Origin: Accumulibacter sp032229525
GTDB lineage: Bacteria; Pseudomonadota; Gammaproteobacteria; Burkholderiales; Rhodocyclaceae
Assembly: GCF_032229525.1 (NCBI RefSeq)
Contig: NZ_JAVTWB010000209.1
Location: forward strand, 1 to 34,089
Reading direction: 5' to 3'
DNA length: 34,089 nt
The notes under the pieces are model-generated. The model did no database searches and was not told the DNA's origin. It saw only the letters and a program-made list of their open reading frames with translations. Position 1 is the first letter of the stretch; each line of letters starts with the position of its first letter. Below, piece after piece: positions 16,365 to 25,348 of this stretch. The position numbers were made by a program, and so were the translations under genes.

Positions 16365-17738
16365 ATGTCCCGTCCAGCCGCTACCGCCGCCGCCAGATCA
16401 CGATTCAGTTACCGCGCCGATACCCTGCAGCAGCAGGCGCGGGACGTCCTCAGCCACGCCAAAGCGGGTGGCGCCAGCGCCTGTGAGGTTGACGTCACGG
16501 ATGGCTTTGGTCAATCAGTGACGGTTCGCCGCGGTGACATCGAAACCATCGAGTACAACCGCGACAAGGCGATCGCTGTCGCGGTCTACCTGGGCCAGCG
16601 AAAAGGCCAGGCCAGCACTTCCGATTTTTCGCCGGCCGCTCTGCGTGAGACGGTCGATGCGGCGCTGAACATTGCCCGTTATACCGCCGCCGATCCCTGT
16701 GCCGGCTTGCCCGATCCCGAGTTGCTGGCGATCGGCACCGAGGCGCTACCGGATCTCGATCTCTATCACCCGTGGCTGCTCTCGGTCGAAGCCTCCGTCG
16801 AACTGGCCCGGCGTTGTGAGCATGCCGCTTTCGCGGTCAGTCCGCAGCTGAGCAACTCGGAAGGGGCGACTCTGTCGACCCAGGAAGGGCAATTTGTCTC
16901 GGCCAACAGCCTTGGTTTCATGGGCGGTTATCCGACCTCGAGACACTATCTGTCGTGTTCGATGATCGCCGGCAAGAATGAAGGAATGCAACGCGACGAC
17001 TGGTACACGGTGGCGCGCGACCCGCGGGCCATCGGTTCGCCGGAGCTGATTGGCGAGCAGGCGGCCAAACGAGCGCTGTCGCGGCTCGGTGCGCGCAAGA
17101 TCAAGACCTGCAAGGTGCCCGTCCTGTTCGAGGCTCCCCTCGCTGCTTCGCTGATCGGCCACTTCGTGCATGCCGTCAGTGGTGGCAGCCTGTACCGCAA
17201 GACCTCCTTCCTGGTTGACAGTCTTGGCAAGCGTGTCTTCTCCGAAAAGCTGCAGATCAACGAGCGACCGCATCTGGCGGGCGGCCTGGCCAGCGGCTAC
17301 TTCGACAGCGACGGGGTGGCAACCCATGACCGCGAGCTGGTGGTCGACGGACGGCTGCAAGGCTATTTTCTGAGCGCCTACACGGCGCGAAAGCTGGGCA
17401 TGCAGACCACCGGCAATGCCGGCGGTTGTCACAATCTCATCGTCCGTCCCGGCAAGCGTGACTTCAGTGGTCTGCTCAAGAAGATGGGGCGCGGTTTGCT
17501 GGTTACCGAATTGCTTGGTCATGGCGTCAACTACGTGACCGGCGACTATTCACGCGGCGCCGCCGGCTACTGGATCGAGGGCGGCGAGATCGCCCACCCG
17601 GTGGAAGAGATCACCATCGCCGGCAATCTGCGTGACATGTTCAGGAACATCGCGGCGGTCGGCAACGACGTGCTCGTTCGCGGATCGAAGCAGGTCGGGT
17701 CGCTGCTCATTGAGCAGATGAAAGTCGCTGGCGAGTAG
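16365..17738 (+). CDS. pmbA: Metalloprotease-related protein PmbA/TldE
   Basis: PmbA (TldE) partners TldD to form a heterodimeric metalloprotease that degrades unfolded peptides and matures peptides such as microcin B17; TldE lacks the zinc site. The 457-residue length is normal. Family features include the early ADVTD-like ACEVDVTDG strand, VTVRRGDIETIEYNRD, GQRKGQASTSDFS, and the C-terminal NLIVRPG and GYWIEGGEIAHPVEEITIAGNL. I chose the ATG at 16365 (MSRPAATAA). The open frame extends far upstream across yjgA, but only as a shadow. A TATGAT -10-like hexamer lies at 16332-16337. No tldD is in the window. Confidence 0.94.
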   Translation: MSRPAATAAARSRFSYRADTLQQQARDVLSHAKAGGASACEVDVTDGFGQSVTVRRGDIETIEYNRDKAIAVAVYLGQRKGQASTSDFSPAALRETVDAALNIARYTAADPCAGLPDPELLAIGTEALPDLDLYHPWLLSVEASVELARRCEHAAFAVSPQLSNSEGATLSTQEGQFVSANSLGFMGGYPTSRHYLSCSMIAGKNEGMQRDDWYTVARDPRAIGSPELIGEQAAKRALSRLGARKIKTCKVPVLFEAPLAASLIGHFVHAVSGGSLYRKTSFLVDSLGKRVFSEKLQINERPHLAGGLASGYFDSDGVATHDRELVVDGRLQGYFLSAYTARKLGMQTTGNAGGCHNLIVRPGKRDFSGLLKKMGRGLLVTELLGHGVNYVTGDYSRGAAGYWIEGGEIAHPVEEITIAGNLRDMFRNIAAVGNDVLVRGSKQVGSLLIEQMKVAGE

Positions 17739-17837
17739 GCGACTGGCGCAGCGATCCTCAGTGTGCCGAATTGCTCGCCAAGCTCGTCTTGCGCCAGCAG
17801 GGCGAAACCCTATTTCGCCGCACCACGGCCTTTTGGC

Positions 17838-17843
17838 TATAAT
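17838..17843 (+). promoter_or_regulatory. Consensus -10 box of the TRAP receptor gene
   Basis: A perfect TATAAT lies 42 bases before the GTG start of the TRAP receptor gene, in the 147-base gap after pmbA. The -35 region is weak. A GGAG Shine-Dalgarno at about 17875 follows. It supports independent transcription of the receptor gene. Confidence 0.55.
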
Positions 17844-17885
17844 CAGCGGGCACTACTTCTACAACAAAACCATTGGAGACAAGCC

Positions 17886-18965
17886 GTGGAAAGACGTTCA
17901 TTTTTGAAGAATGCTGGTGTCGGCCTCGCTGCCGGTACCGTTGCCATGCCCGCGATTGCCCAGAATGCCCCGACGATCAAGTGGCGTCTGGCGTCCAGTT
18001 TCCCGAAGAGCCTGGATACCATTTACGGTGGTGCCGAAGTGATGGCCAACCGGGTAGCCGAGGCAACCGGCGGTAAGTTCCAGATCCAGGTCTTTGCCGG
18101 CGGCGAAATCGTCCCGGGTCCGGCAGTGTTCGATGCTGTCAAGGACAACACAGTGGAGATGGCCCATACCGCGTCTTACTATTTCTTCGGCAAGGATCCC
18201 AGCTACGCTTTCGACTGCGCCATTCCGTTCGGGATGAACAACCGCCAGACCGACGCCTGGATGCGCTACGGCAACGGCACCAAGCTGCTCACCGAGTTCT
18301 TCGGAAAGTCCAATATCGTTCCCATTCCCTGCGGCAACACCGGCACCCAGATGGGCGGCTGGTTTCGCAACGAAATCAAAACGGTCGCCGACATTAAGGG
18401 GCTGAAGATCCGCATCGGTGGATTTGCCGGTGTGGTGCTGACCAAGCTGGGAGCGGTGCCGCAGCAGATTCCGGGTGGCGACATCTACCCTTCGCTGGAA
18501 AAAGGTACCATCGATGCCGCTGAATGGGTGGGTCCCTACGACGATCAGAAGCTCGGTTTCAACAAGGTCGCCAAGTACTACTACTATCCGGGATGGTGGG
18601 AGGGTGGTCCGCAGCTGTCGGTGTACGTCAATAGCGCCAAGTACGCCGAGCTGCCGAAAGAGTACAAGACCATTCTGCACCTGGCCTGCGCTGACGCACA
18701 CGTGGACATGATGGCCAAGTACGATGCCAAGAACCCGATTGCTCTCAAGCAGCTGGTCGGCTCGGGTACGCAGTTGCGGCAGTTCCCGAAGGCAGTGATG
18801 GACGCGTCGTACAAGGCGGCGATGGAAGTCTACGCCGAGACCTCGGCGAAGAATGCCGAATTCAAGAAGATCTACGACGACTACAAGAAATTCATGGCCG
18901 ATCAAGTCCTGTGGTTCCGTATTGCCGAAGGTTCGTACTCGAACTACCTGGCAACATTGAAATAG
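17886..18965 (+). CDS. dctP: TRAP transporter solute-binding protein, TakP-like (2-oxo acid/lactate type)
   Basis: This is a periplasmic receptor that binds an organic anion and hands it to a DctQM permease. It has 359 residues. The N-terminus has a twin-arginine signal (RRSFLK at residues 3-8, cleavage probably after AIAQ near 27). The body has the TakP/alpha-keto-acid subgroup signatures: IYGGAEVMANRVAE, GNTGTQMGGWFRNEI, the RIGGFAGVVL arginine region, VPQQIPGGDIYPSLE, AAEWVGPYDD and YPGWWEGG. R. sphaeroides TakP binds pyruvate-like acids with sodium, so such a ligand is inferred. The start is the GTG at 17886 behind TTGGAGAC; upstream codons do not fit a signal peptide. It converges on dctM across a terminator. 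Confidence 0.92.
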   Translation: MERRSFLKNAGVGLAAGTVAMPAIAQNAPTIKWRLASSFPKSLDTIYGGAEVMANRVAEATGGKFQIQVFAGGEIVPGPAVFDAVKDNTVEMAHTASYYFFGKDPSYAFDCAIPFGMNNRQTDAWMRYGNGTKLLTEFFGKSNIVPIPCGNTGTQMGGWFRNEIKTVADIKGLKIRIGGFAGVVLTKLGAVPQQIPGGDIYPSLEKGTIDAAEWVGPYDDQKLGFNKVAKYYYYPGWWEGGPQLSVYVNSAKYAELPKEYKTILHLACADAHVDMMAKYDAKNPIALKQLVGSGTQLRQFPKAVMDASYKAAMEVYAETSAKNAEFKKIYDDYKKFMADQVLWFRIAEGSYSNYLATLK

Positions 18966-19015
18966 CCGGCGCAGCGAGGGGCCTGCGATAGGCCACTCGC
19001 GTGCGGAAGCAAGAA

Positions 19016-19044
19016 AAAACGGAGGCCTCCTTGGCCTCCGTTTT
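19016..19044. terminator. Bidirectional intrinsic terminator between dctP and dctM
   Basis: A 12-bp perfect stem (AAAACGGAGGCC at 19016-19027 and GGCCTCCGTTTT at 19033-19044) encloses a five-base loop. It has T-runs on the 3' side in both directions because A-rich sequence precedes it. It sits between the convergent receptor and dctM genes and should stop transcription from both sides. Confidence 0.9.
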
Positions 19045-19102
19045 GCTGTGCGTGGCGCGACCCCGAGGGCCGGGTCGGCGCCGCGAATTGCCGGGGTAAA
19101 GA

Positions 19103-20623
19103 CTACTTGTTCTTTTCCTGCTCCTTGAGCATCTCGAGAATGGCATCGGTGGCGGCTGCGCCTGGCTTGGGCCTTTCCTGCTGCGGCGCATCCGGCGCTG
19201 GTGGCGCGCCGTAGCCTCCCCCGTAGCCGCCGCCCCCGTAGTCCGACTTCGGAATGTCGATCTCCACCTTGTCGAGGTCGACCTTGACCTTCGCGTCGAG
19301 GTTGAAGGTGACCCGTTGCGGGAAAGCGATCAGCATGCCGACCATGATCACCTGGATACAGACAAAGGGAATCGCGCCCCAGTAGATGTCGGTGGTCTTG
19401 ACCGAAGCCGGTGCCACCGAGCGCAGGAAGAACAGCGCGAAACCGAAAGGCGGGTGCATGAACGAGGTTTGCATGTTCACCGCCAGCAGGATGCCGAACC
19501 AGATCAGGTCGATGCCCAGCGCCTGCGCCACCGGTCCGAGCAACGGCACGACGATAAACGAGAGTTCGAAGAAATCGAGGAAGAACGCCAGCAGGAACAC
19601 CAGGACGTTGACCACGATCAGGAAACCGACCTCGCCACCGGGCAGCCCGGTGAGCAAATGCTCGACCCAACGGTGCCCGTCTACGCCGTAGAAGGTGAGC
19701 GAGAAGACGCGCGCGCCGACCAGGATGAAGATCACGAAAGTGGTCAGCTTGGCGGTGGATTCCATCGCCTGCTTGAGCAGGCTCATCGACAGCCGTCGGC
19801 GCGCCAGCGCCATGATCAGGGCGCCGGTGGCGCCCATCGCACCGCCCTCGGTTGGCGTCGCGATGCCCATGAAGATCGTGCCAAGCACCAGAAAGATGAG
19901 CATCAGCGGCGGCACCATGGTGGTCAGCGCGCGCATCAGCAGTTTGCTACCGCGCAGTACCCGTGCTTCAACCGGTAAGGCGGGCACCCACTTCGGCCGG
20001 AAAATCGCCACCAGGATGACGTAGCCGACGTACAGCATGGTCAGCGCGACCGCGGGTATGAAAGCGCCCTGGTACATGTCGCCAACGGATTTTCCCAGCT
20101 GGTCAGCCATGATGATCAGCACCAGCGACGGGGGCATGATCTGCGCCAGCGTCCCGGAAGCCGCGATGATGCCGGTGGCCAGTTTGGTGTTGTAGCCGTA
20201 GCGCAGCATGATCGGCAGCGAGATCAGCCCCATCGAGATCACCGATGCTGCTACCACGCCGGTGGTCGCCGCCAGGAGTGCGCCGACGAAGATCACCGCG
20301 AAGGCCAGGCCGCCGCGTAGTGGCCCGAAAAGCTGGCCGATGGTGTCGAGCAGGTCTTCGGCCATTCCCGATCGTTCGAGGATGAGGCCCATGAAGGTGA
20401 AGAAGGGAATCGCCAGCAGGGTGTCGTTGCTCATCACACCGAAGATGCGATCCGGCAGTGCCTGAAACAGCTGTGGGCCGAGCAGGCCAAGTTCGATACC
20501 GATCAGACCGAAGAAAATGCCGTTGGCCGCCAGCGCAAAAGCGACCGGGAAACCTACCAGCAGAAACAGGACCATCGAGGCGAAGATGATCGGCGCCATG
20601 TTGTTGATCAGGAACTCGGTCAT
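19103..20623 (-). CDS. dctM: TRAP transporter large permease subunit DctM
   Basis: DctM is the sodium-coupled permease of the TRAP system. It has 506 residues with about twelve hydrophobic helices. Typical segments include FPVAFALAANG, AIPFFTFMGLILERSG, TGVVAASVISMGLISLPIML and IIAASGTLAQIMPPSLVLIIMAD. The last roughly 70 residues are unusual for DctM: a charged strand-like stretch (LDAKVKVDLDKVEIDIP), a Gly/Tyr-rich patch (about 460-475), Pro/Ala-rich sequence and a final basic helix. I chose the ATG at 20623, which overlaps the dctQ stop. The adjacent convergent TakP-like gene is the likely receptor. Confidence 0.95.
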   Translation of the reverse strand: MTEFLINNMAPIIFASMVLFLLVGFPVAFALAANGIFFGLIGIELGLLGPQLFQALPDRIFGVMSNDTLLAIPFFTFMGLILERSGMAEDLLDTIGQLFGPLRGGLAFAVIFVGALLAATTGVVAASVISMGLISLPIMLRYGYNTKLATGIIAASGTLAQIMPPSLVLIIMADQLGKSVGDMYQGAFIPAVALTMLYVGYVILVAIFRPKWVPALPVEARVLRGSKLLMRALTTMVPPLMLIFLVLGTIFMGIATPTEGGAMGATGALIMALARRRLSMSLLKQAMESTAKLTTFVIFILVGARVFSLTFYGVDGHRWVEHLLTGLPGGEVGFLIVVNVLVFLLAFFLDFFELSFIVVPLLGPVAQALGIDLIWFGILLAVNMQTSFMHPPFGFALFFLRSVAPASVKTTDIYWGAIPFVCIQVIMVGMLIAFPQRVTFNLDAKVKVDLDKVEIDIPKSDYGGGGYGGGYGAPPAPDAPQQERPKPGAAATDAILEMLKEQEKNK

Positions 20624-21210
20624 CAGAGTTCTCCCTGCCGCGCCTTGATGGCCAGCGCCAGTTCTTCCTCGGCAGTCGGATTGTGTAGCTTGGCGGTCGG
20701 GTCGGGACACAGGCCGCGCAGGAAGCCGATCCGTTTGATCAGTTCCGAGAGGCCCTGAATGACCAGCAGAAAGAAGCCGATCGGCACCAGCAGGCGCACC
20801 GGCCAGATGGTGAGGCCACCGGCGTTGCTCGATTGCTCGTTGGTTTCATAGGCAAGGACGAAGATCGGCCACGACATGTACATGACGGCGACGGCCATCG
20901 GCATGAGAAAGAAGATGATGCCGAAAATGTCGATCCATGCCTGCCCTCGCTTTGAGAATCGGCCGGCAATCAGGTCGATGCGCACGTGCTCGTTGCGCAT
21001 CAGCGTGTAGCCGGCTCCCAGCAGGAAGATCGCCGAGAACAGATACCACTGGATTTCTAGGAAGGCGTTTGAGCTGTAATCGATGGTGTAGCGCATGACC
21101 GCGTTACCGGCACCGATCAGCGTGACGATCAGGACCAGCCAGATGATGCTTTTGCCGACGCGCTCGGTGAGGCCGTCGATCAAATTCGAGAGCTTGAGTA
21201 ATCCATTCAC
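20623..21210 (-). CDS. dctQ: TRAP transporter small permease subunit DctQ
   Basis: DctQ is the four-helix small membrane subunit that pairs with DctM. It has 195 residues with hydrophobic segments around 17-39, 53-72, 95-118 and 139-160. Family sequence includes the EIQWYLFSAIFLLGAGYTL core and NEHVRIDL. I chose the GTG at 21210 (VNGLLKLSNL) because AGGGGGGA sits eight bases upstream. Extending the frame to 21309 adds a charged tail that does not fit the family. The gene overlaps dctM by the TGATG junction. A gene-poor stretch lies upstream. Confidence 0.92.
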   Translation of the reverse strand: MNGLLKLSNLIDGLTERVGKSIIWLVLIVTLIGAGNAVMRYTIDYSSNAFLEIQWYLFSAIFLLGAGYTLMRNEHVRIDLIAGRFSKRGQAWIDIFGIIFFLMPMAVAVMYMSWPIFVLAYETNEQSSNAGGLTIWPVRLLVPIGFFLLVIQGLSELIKRIGFLRGLCPDPTAKLHNPTAEEELALAIKARQGEL

Positions 21211-21976
21211 GGAACAATCCCCCCTAGACAGCTGAAAACTCGGTTCTTCCTGAGCCGATCGCTCGCCAGTCGCTTTTTTGTCGGGCGGTAGATCGGGCCG
21301 CTGTACCAAAAAAAAACGCGTCGCATTCGCGCAGGCAACAAGGCGGCATGATTATGGCACATCTTTCGTCCATGCGAGAGCGACTGCAGCTTGTGAAGAC
21401 CTCTCGGGTGGCATCGAAGAATATATGCACTATCAGATGGTTAGCGGGAGTTCGTCGGGTCGTTGACGGACCGTCTGTGTCAACGGCCGGGCATGCGGCG
21501 CTGCTGCGGGAAGCGCCACGAAACGCCACCACCCACCGCCATCTGGCGGCCGTGCGCGACCATCAACTGCCGCAAAGCGCGGCGCTAGAGTGTGGCGTGT
21601 CGTTTGGCAACGGTCTTGCCCGGGACGAGGGCGCATAAAGTGCCGGCAGAAACAGCACGCTCAGCATGGTGGCCACGATCACGCCGACGAGCATCCGTGG
21701 CATTGCCGCCTTGATCGAGTGGTCGCCCTTGACTGATTCCCCTGTCGCGCCGCCCATTTCTATACGCAATCCGCATGGCACTGGGGGCAGGCAGGGGCTC
21801 GAGCTGTGGGTCGATCTGGGCGCCAAGCACCGGCGCCTGAATGTCGTCGGGAAAGTCGTCGAGCTGCGGTCCACCTGTTGTTTTTCCGCCACCACGAGGC
21901 CCTTGCCACGGGAACCTGCGAGAATCCCCCGGCCGTACGCCAAGCGTGCTTCCGACTCTCCAAAGGACTTGATCTA
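21211..21976. other. 766-base gene-poor stretch between dctQ and the chemoreceptor
   Basis: This divergent region should hold the promoters of dctQM (- strand) and the chemoreceptor (+ strand). A CATAAT -10-like hexamer (reverse of 21351-21356) could serve dctQM. A nine-A run lies at 21308-21316, and there is an AT-richer patch near 21417-21440. Short frames on both strands show no convincing protein character except one - strand stretch resembling the end of an RND pump (listed separately). No tRNA, repeat array or IS end was seen. Confidence 0.6.
21627..21745 (-). pseudogene. Decayed fragment resembling the C-terminal helix of an RND efflux pump
   Basis: Read on the minus strand, this short stretch gives a segment rich in RND-like features: GGATGESV, then AAMPRMLVGVIVATMLSVLF, then LPALYA. 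RND pumps end their last helix with a very similar pattern, a glycine-rich turn followed by a hydrophobic run with T-x-L-x(3)-F/L-x-P-x-x-Y. There is no start codon in context, no upstream RND sequence and no stop at the expected distance. I read it as the remnant of a deleted efflux gene, but the stretch is short and the match is by eye. Confidence 0.4.
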
Positions 21977-23608
21977 ATGACCGGTTTTCGTCTACGCACA
22001 CAACTCGTGCTGGTGGCCCTGGCCCTGGCGGCCGGCTTTCTCGTCTTTGGCGCCTGGGCCTGGCATACGATCGCTCAGACCAAGGTCGGCGGTGCGAGCT
22101 ACAACCGCATCGTGCTGTACAAGGATTTGGTGGCCGACATCCTGCCGCCGCCGAACTACATCATCGAGTCGTATCTGACCGTTCTGCAGCTTTCCGACCC
22201 CGATCGAGCGGCCGAGCGCGAAGAGTTGATCAGCAAGTTCGCCCAATTGCACAAGGACTACGACACGCGCCACCAGTTCTGGCTTGCCCAGCAACTGCCG
22301 GAAAGCATCAAGGCGCGTTTCCTGGCGGACGCGCATGCGCCTGCGCTACGCTTTTACGAAATCGCCGAGCGCGAGTTCATCCCCGCGGTCAAGATCGATC
22401 AATCGCTGGCTGCGTACAGCGCGCTGAAGAAGATTGAGGTGCAGTACCTCGAACACCGCAAAGCCATCGATGACGTGGTAGCGATGAGCATGCGCGAACA
22501 GGAAAGCATCGAGAGCTCGACGGCGGCAAGCCTGCGCTCGGGTCTGGAGATCTTGGTGGTGGTCTTCGTGGGCAGCGCTTTGCTCGCTGCGGCGGGGAAC
22601 TTTTTCTTTGGGCGCTCGTTGCTGGCCGGCATTGGCGAAGCGCGGCGGCGCTTGAGTGAGATTGCCAACGGCGATCTCACGGCACCGGCCAGTCGGAGCA
22701 AGCGCGCTGACGAGGTTGGTGACCTGCTGCACTCTCTCGACGGCACGGCCGAGAAACTGAGCGCAACGGTGCGCCAGATTCGCGCTGCGGCAGAAACGGT
22801 AAGCGGCTCCGCCGAGCAGCTGTCGACGACCATCTCCGGTGTCGCCGACGGCGCGCAGACGCAGAGTGCTTCAGTGATGGCGATGGTCACCACCATGGAG
22901 CAGATGTCCAGCGGCATCTCGGCCATGGCCGAGCAATCGGATTCGGCGCGCAGCAAGGTCGAGCAGGCCGGGGGGCGCTGCGATCAGGGGAGCAAGCAAA
23001 TTACCAGCACTGCGAGCGTCGTCGAAGCGCTGGCCAACGACGTTCAGGCAACGGCTGATTCCATACGCCTGCTAGGCGAGCGGTCGCGTGAAATATCGAG
23101 CATCGTGAATGTCATTCGCGAGGTGGCCGATCAAACCAACCTGCTTGCGCTCAACGCGGCTATCGAGGCGGCTCGCGCCGGCGAACAGGGCCGCGGCTTT
23201 GCCGTCGTCGCCGACGAGGTGCGCAAGCTGGCGGAACGTACGGCGCAGTCCACGAACCAGATTGCGACAATGATTGCCGATATCCAGTCAGGAATAGAGA
23301 GCGCGGCCAGTGGCATGAGCGCCGGATCGGAAAGCGCGCGCGCGAGCATCAGCGCGGTGCAGATGGCGAAGGCGACGATGGAGGCCATCGCTGCCCAGAC
23401 GCGAACCTTGGTCGCCGACATCAAGGTGATCGCTGAGGGTGTCGAGGCGCAGCGGCAGGGGAGCGGCGAAATCACCGTCGCCGTTGAGAGGATCGCCAGC
23501 GGCTCGGAAGAGAATAGCGCTGCTGCCGGGGGGGTGTCCGCCACCGCGAACGACCTGGCGACGACGGCGCTTCGTCTGCGCGAAACGGTAGAGTTTTTCC
23601 GCATCTGA
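21977..23608 (+). CDS. Methyl-accepting chemotaxis protein (transmembrane chemoreceptor)
   Basis: The 543-residue receptor has a first membrane helix at about 8-30, a periplasmic helical sensor (about 31-187), a second membrane helix (about 188-211), HAMP (about 212-265) and a cytoplasmic signalling domain. The hairpin tip that binds CheA/CheW is intact from residue 382 (EVADQTNLLALNAAIEAAR, GEQGRGFAVVADEVR). The sensor begins with KDLVADILPPPNYIIESYL, a proline-rich motif I recall from other betaproteobacterial receptors but cannot tie to a ligand. There is no CheR-tethering pentapeptide at the C-terminus. The ATG at 21977 has AAAGGA upstream; the longer upstream frame lacks support. No che genes adjoin. 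Confidence 0.95.
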   Translation: MTGFRLRTQLVLVALALAAGFLVFGAWAWHTIAQTKVGGASYNRIVLYKDLVADILPPPNYIIESYLTVLQLSDPDRAAEREELISKFAQLHKDYDTRHQFWLAQQLPESIKARFLADAHAPALRFYEIAEREFIPAVKIDQSLAAYSALKKIEVQYLEHRKAIDDVVAMSMREQESIESSTAASLRSGLEILVVVFVGSALLAAAGNFFFGRSLLAGIGEARRRLSEIANGDLTAPASRSKRADEVGDLLHSLDGTAEKLSATVRQIRAAAETVSGSAEQLSTTISGVADGAQTQSASVMAMVTTMEQMSSGISAMAEQSDSARSKVEQAGGRCDQGSKQITSTASVVEALANDVQATADSIRLLGERSREISSIVNVIREVADQTNLLALNAAIEAARAGEQGRGFAVVADEVRKLAERTAQSTNQIATMIADIQSGIESAASGMSAGSESARASISAVQMAKATMEAIAAQTRTLVADIKVIAEGVEAQRQGSGEITVAVERIASGSEENSAAAGGVSATANDLATTALRLRETVEFFRI

Positions 23609-23685
23609 CCAGCCGCCTCGACGCGCTGGCCGAGCGGGCGAGCACGGGCTCGGGCTGTCAACGCGTTTGCGCGCCTGCGTGCGGC

Positions 23686-25344
23686 TCACGTCAGCGAGCT
23701 GCTATGGCGCACGCCGAGCTGGCGCAACGTTCGCTCCCCGGCCAGCACGCCGCGGTATTGCGCCTCCTCGAACAGCGAAAAGCCGCTGACATCGGCGTGC
23801 GCGAAGCGCAGACGTGTGCCGTCGCCTTCGAACCGAGCTCGCGCCGTACCCCAGATCAAGCCGGGCGTCGGGCGGGCCATCGCGTGCCCGTTGCGAAAGA
23901 CGTCCAGGCGGGTCGTCAGTAGTCGGATGTTCGGGTGCGGCCGCTCCAGCTCGGCAAAAATCCGTTCAGCCCAGACCTCGCGTGGCGTGTCGCGCAGCAT
24001 CTGGCGGCCCTGTTGCGGGCTCATGTCGTCGAAGGCGCGGTAGTAGGTGAGCACGGTCGCCCCCGGCCACACGCGCATCTGCTGGTGGGTGGCGACGACA
24101 TAACCCAGGGCGGAACTGTCGTATAGCACGTTATCCCAGGCGCGCGGCGCGCCCCGGCGGTCGTCGGGGAAGCGCGACAGGGTCAGATTGGCGACCAGCC
24201 ACGGTGCGTAGCTGTAGCTGCGCGCTGCCGACTTCAAGGTCTCGTAGCCGCTGAAAACATGTGGCAGGAGGAACAGCGGTGCTGCCCAGATCAGCTGTTC
24301 GGTGACCACGCGTACGGTTCGGCTCTCGCCCGGCAGCCACAGATCGACCTCGATCGGCCCGCCCGGCGGGCCGTTGCCGCCAGCGACGCGAAAGGCCAGC
24401 GCACCGCCAAGCAAACGGTCGCCGGCACGCTCCCGGATCGACCGCAACATCCCGCGTGCCAGCCAGGCGTTGCCCTCCGGCGCGGTGAGCACGGTGTCAC
24501 TGCTGGCGTTCTGCGCCTCGCCGTCGCGGCAGGCGAAATAATGGATGCCGGCCCAGGCCGAGACGGCGGCGCTGCTCGCGCCATAATCGTCGCGACAGGT
24601 GTAGTTGACATACCACTGCAGGTGCGGGGAATCGAAGCCCTGTGCCAGCAGCCAGTCGTGCATGCTGATCGTGTCGAGGACGAGCAGCGCGGCATCGCGG
24701 CTCGACAGCGCCATCGGCAAGGCGAAAGCGCGCCTGCCCTGACTATCACGCTGGCGCCGGAAAGCCTCCATCCGGTCGAAGAAGCGCTGATACTGCGCGA
24801 GCTCGGCGGCGCTGACGGCGCCTTGCGGCAGCAGTCCCTCCTGCCAGCGGCCGTCGCGATAAAGCCGTTCCTGCGGCGTTGCGCAGAGGTAGCGCTCATC
24901 ATAAGTGGGCTTGGCTGCACGCGGGTCGCCCTGCAGAACGCCGAGTTCGGCGAGCAGCTCGCGCACTGCCGTTGCCTCGCGTGTGGGCAGCGGCAGGTAG
25001 TGCGCCCCCCAGGGGTAGGCGCTGACGGCATTGCCTCCAGCGCGCGAATTGCCACCGGCTTCGTTCTCCAGTTCGACCAGCAGAAAATCGGCAAAGCCCG
25101 CTTTGGCGAGTTTCCAGCCGGCTGAAAGTCCGGCAATGCCGGCACCGACGATCAGTACCGGGACGTGTCGGGTCTCGCCGGGTGGCGCGAAACCGCCATC
25201 GCGCAAGCGGTGGCCGAGGTCAAGCGACGTGCCCAGCAGCTCGCCGGGCGGCACGGCTGCTGGCGTGCTGCGACAGCCGGCCAGCGCGGCAGCACCAGCC
25301 GCGCCGGCCGCCGCGACCGAGGTCAGAAAGTTGCGGCGATCCAT
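23686..25344 (-). CDS. Exported FAD-dependent amine-oxidase-like lipoprotein
   Basis: This 552-residue flavoprotein has a Rossmann FAD motif GAGIAGLSAG (residues 67-76), followed by VELENEAGGNSRAGGN, the pattern of the flavin-containing amine oxidase superfamily. The N-terminus carries a twin-arginine-like RRNFL (3-7) and a lipobox LAGC with Cys24. It is therefore predicted to be folded with its cofactor in the cytoplasm, exported by Tat and lipid-anchored. No substrate can be read from the sequence. It starts four bases after the aminopropyltransferase-like gene and is surely cotranscribed with it, which suggests a polyamine or related amine as the target. It converges on the chemoreceptor across 77 bases. 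Confidence 0.82.
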   Translation of the reverse strand: MDRRNFLTSVAAAGAAGAAALAGCRSTPAAVPPGELLGTSLDLGHRLRDGGFAPPGETRHVPVLIVGAGIAGLSAGWKLAKAGFADFLLVELENEAGGNSRAGGNAVSAYPWGAHYLPLPTREATAVRELLAELGVLQGDPRAAKPTYDERYLCATPQERLYRDGRWQEGLLPQGAVSAAELAQYQRFFDRMEAFRRQRDSQGRRAFALPMALSSRDAALLVLDTISMHDWLLAQGFDSPHLQWYVNYTCRDDYGASSAAVSAWAGIHYFACRDGEAQNASSDTVLTAPEGNAWLARGMLRSIRERAGDRLLGGALAFRVAGGNGPPGGPIEVDLWLPGESRTVRVVTEQLIWAAPLFLLPHVFSGYETLKSAARSYSYAPWLVANLTLSRFPDDRRGAPRAWDNVLYDSSALGYVVATHQQMRVWPGATVLTYYRAFDDMSPQQGRQMLRDTPREVWAERIFAELERPHPNIRLLTTRLDVFRNGHAMARPTPGLIWGTARARFEGDGTRLRFAHADVSGFSLFEEAQYRGVLAGERTLRQLGVRHSSSLT

Positions 25345-25348
25345 CGCG

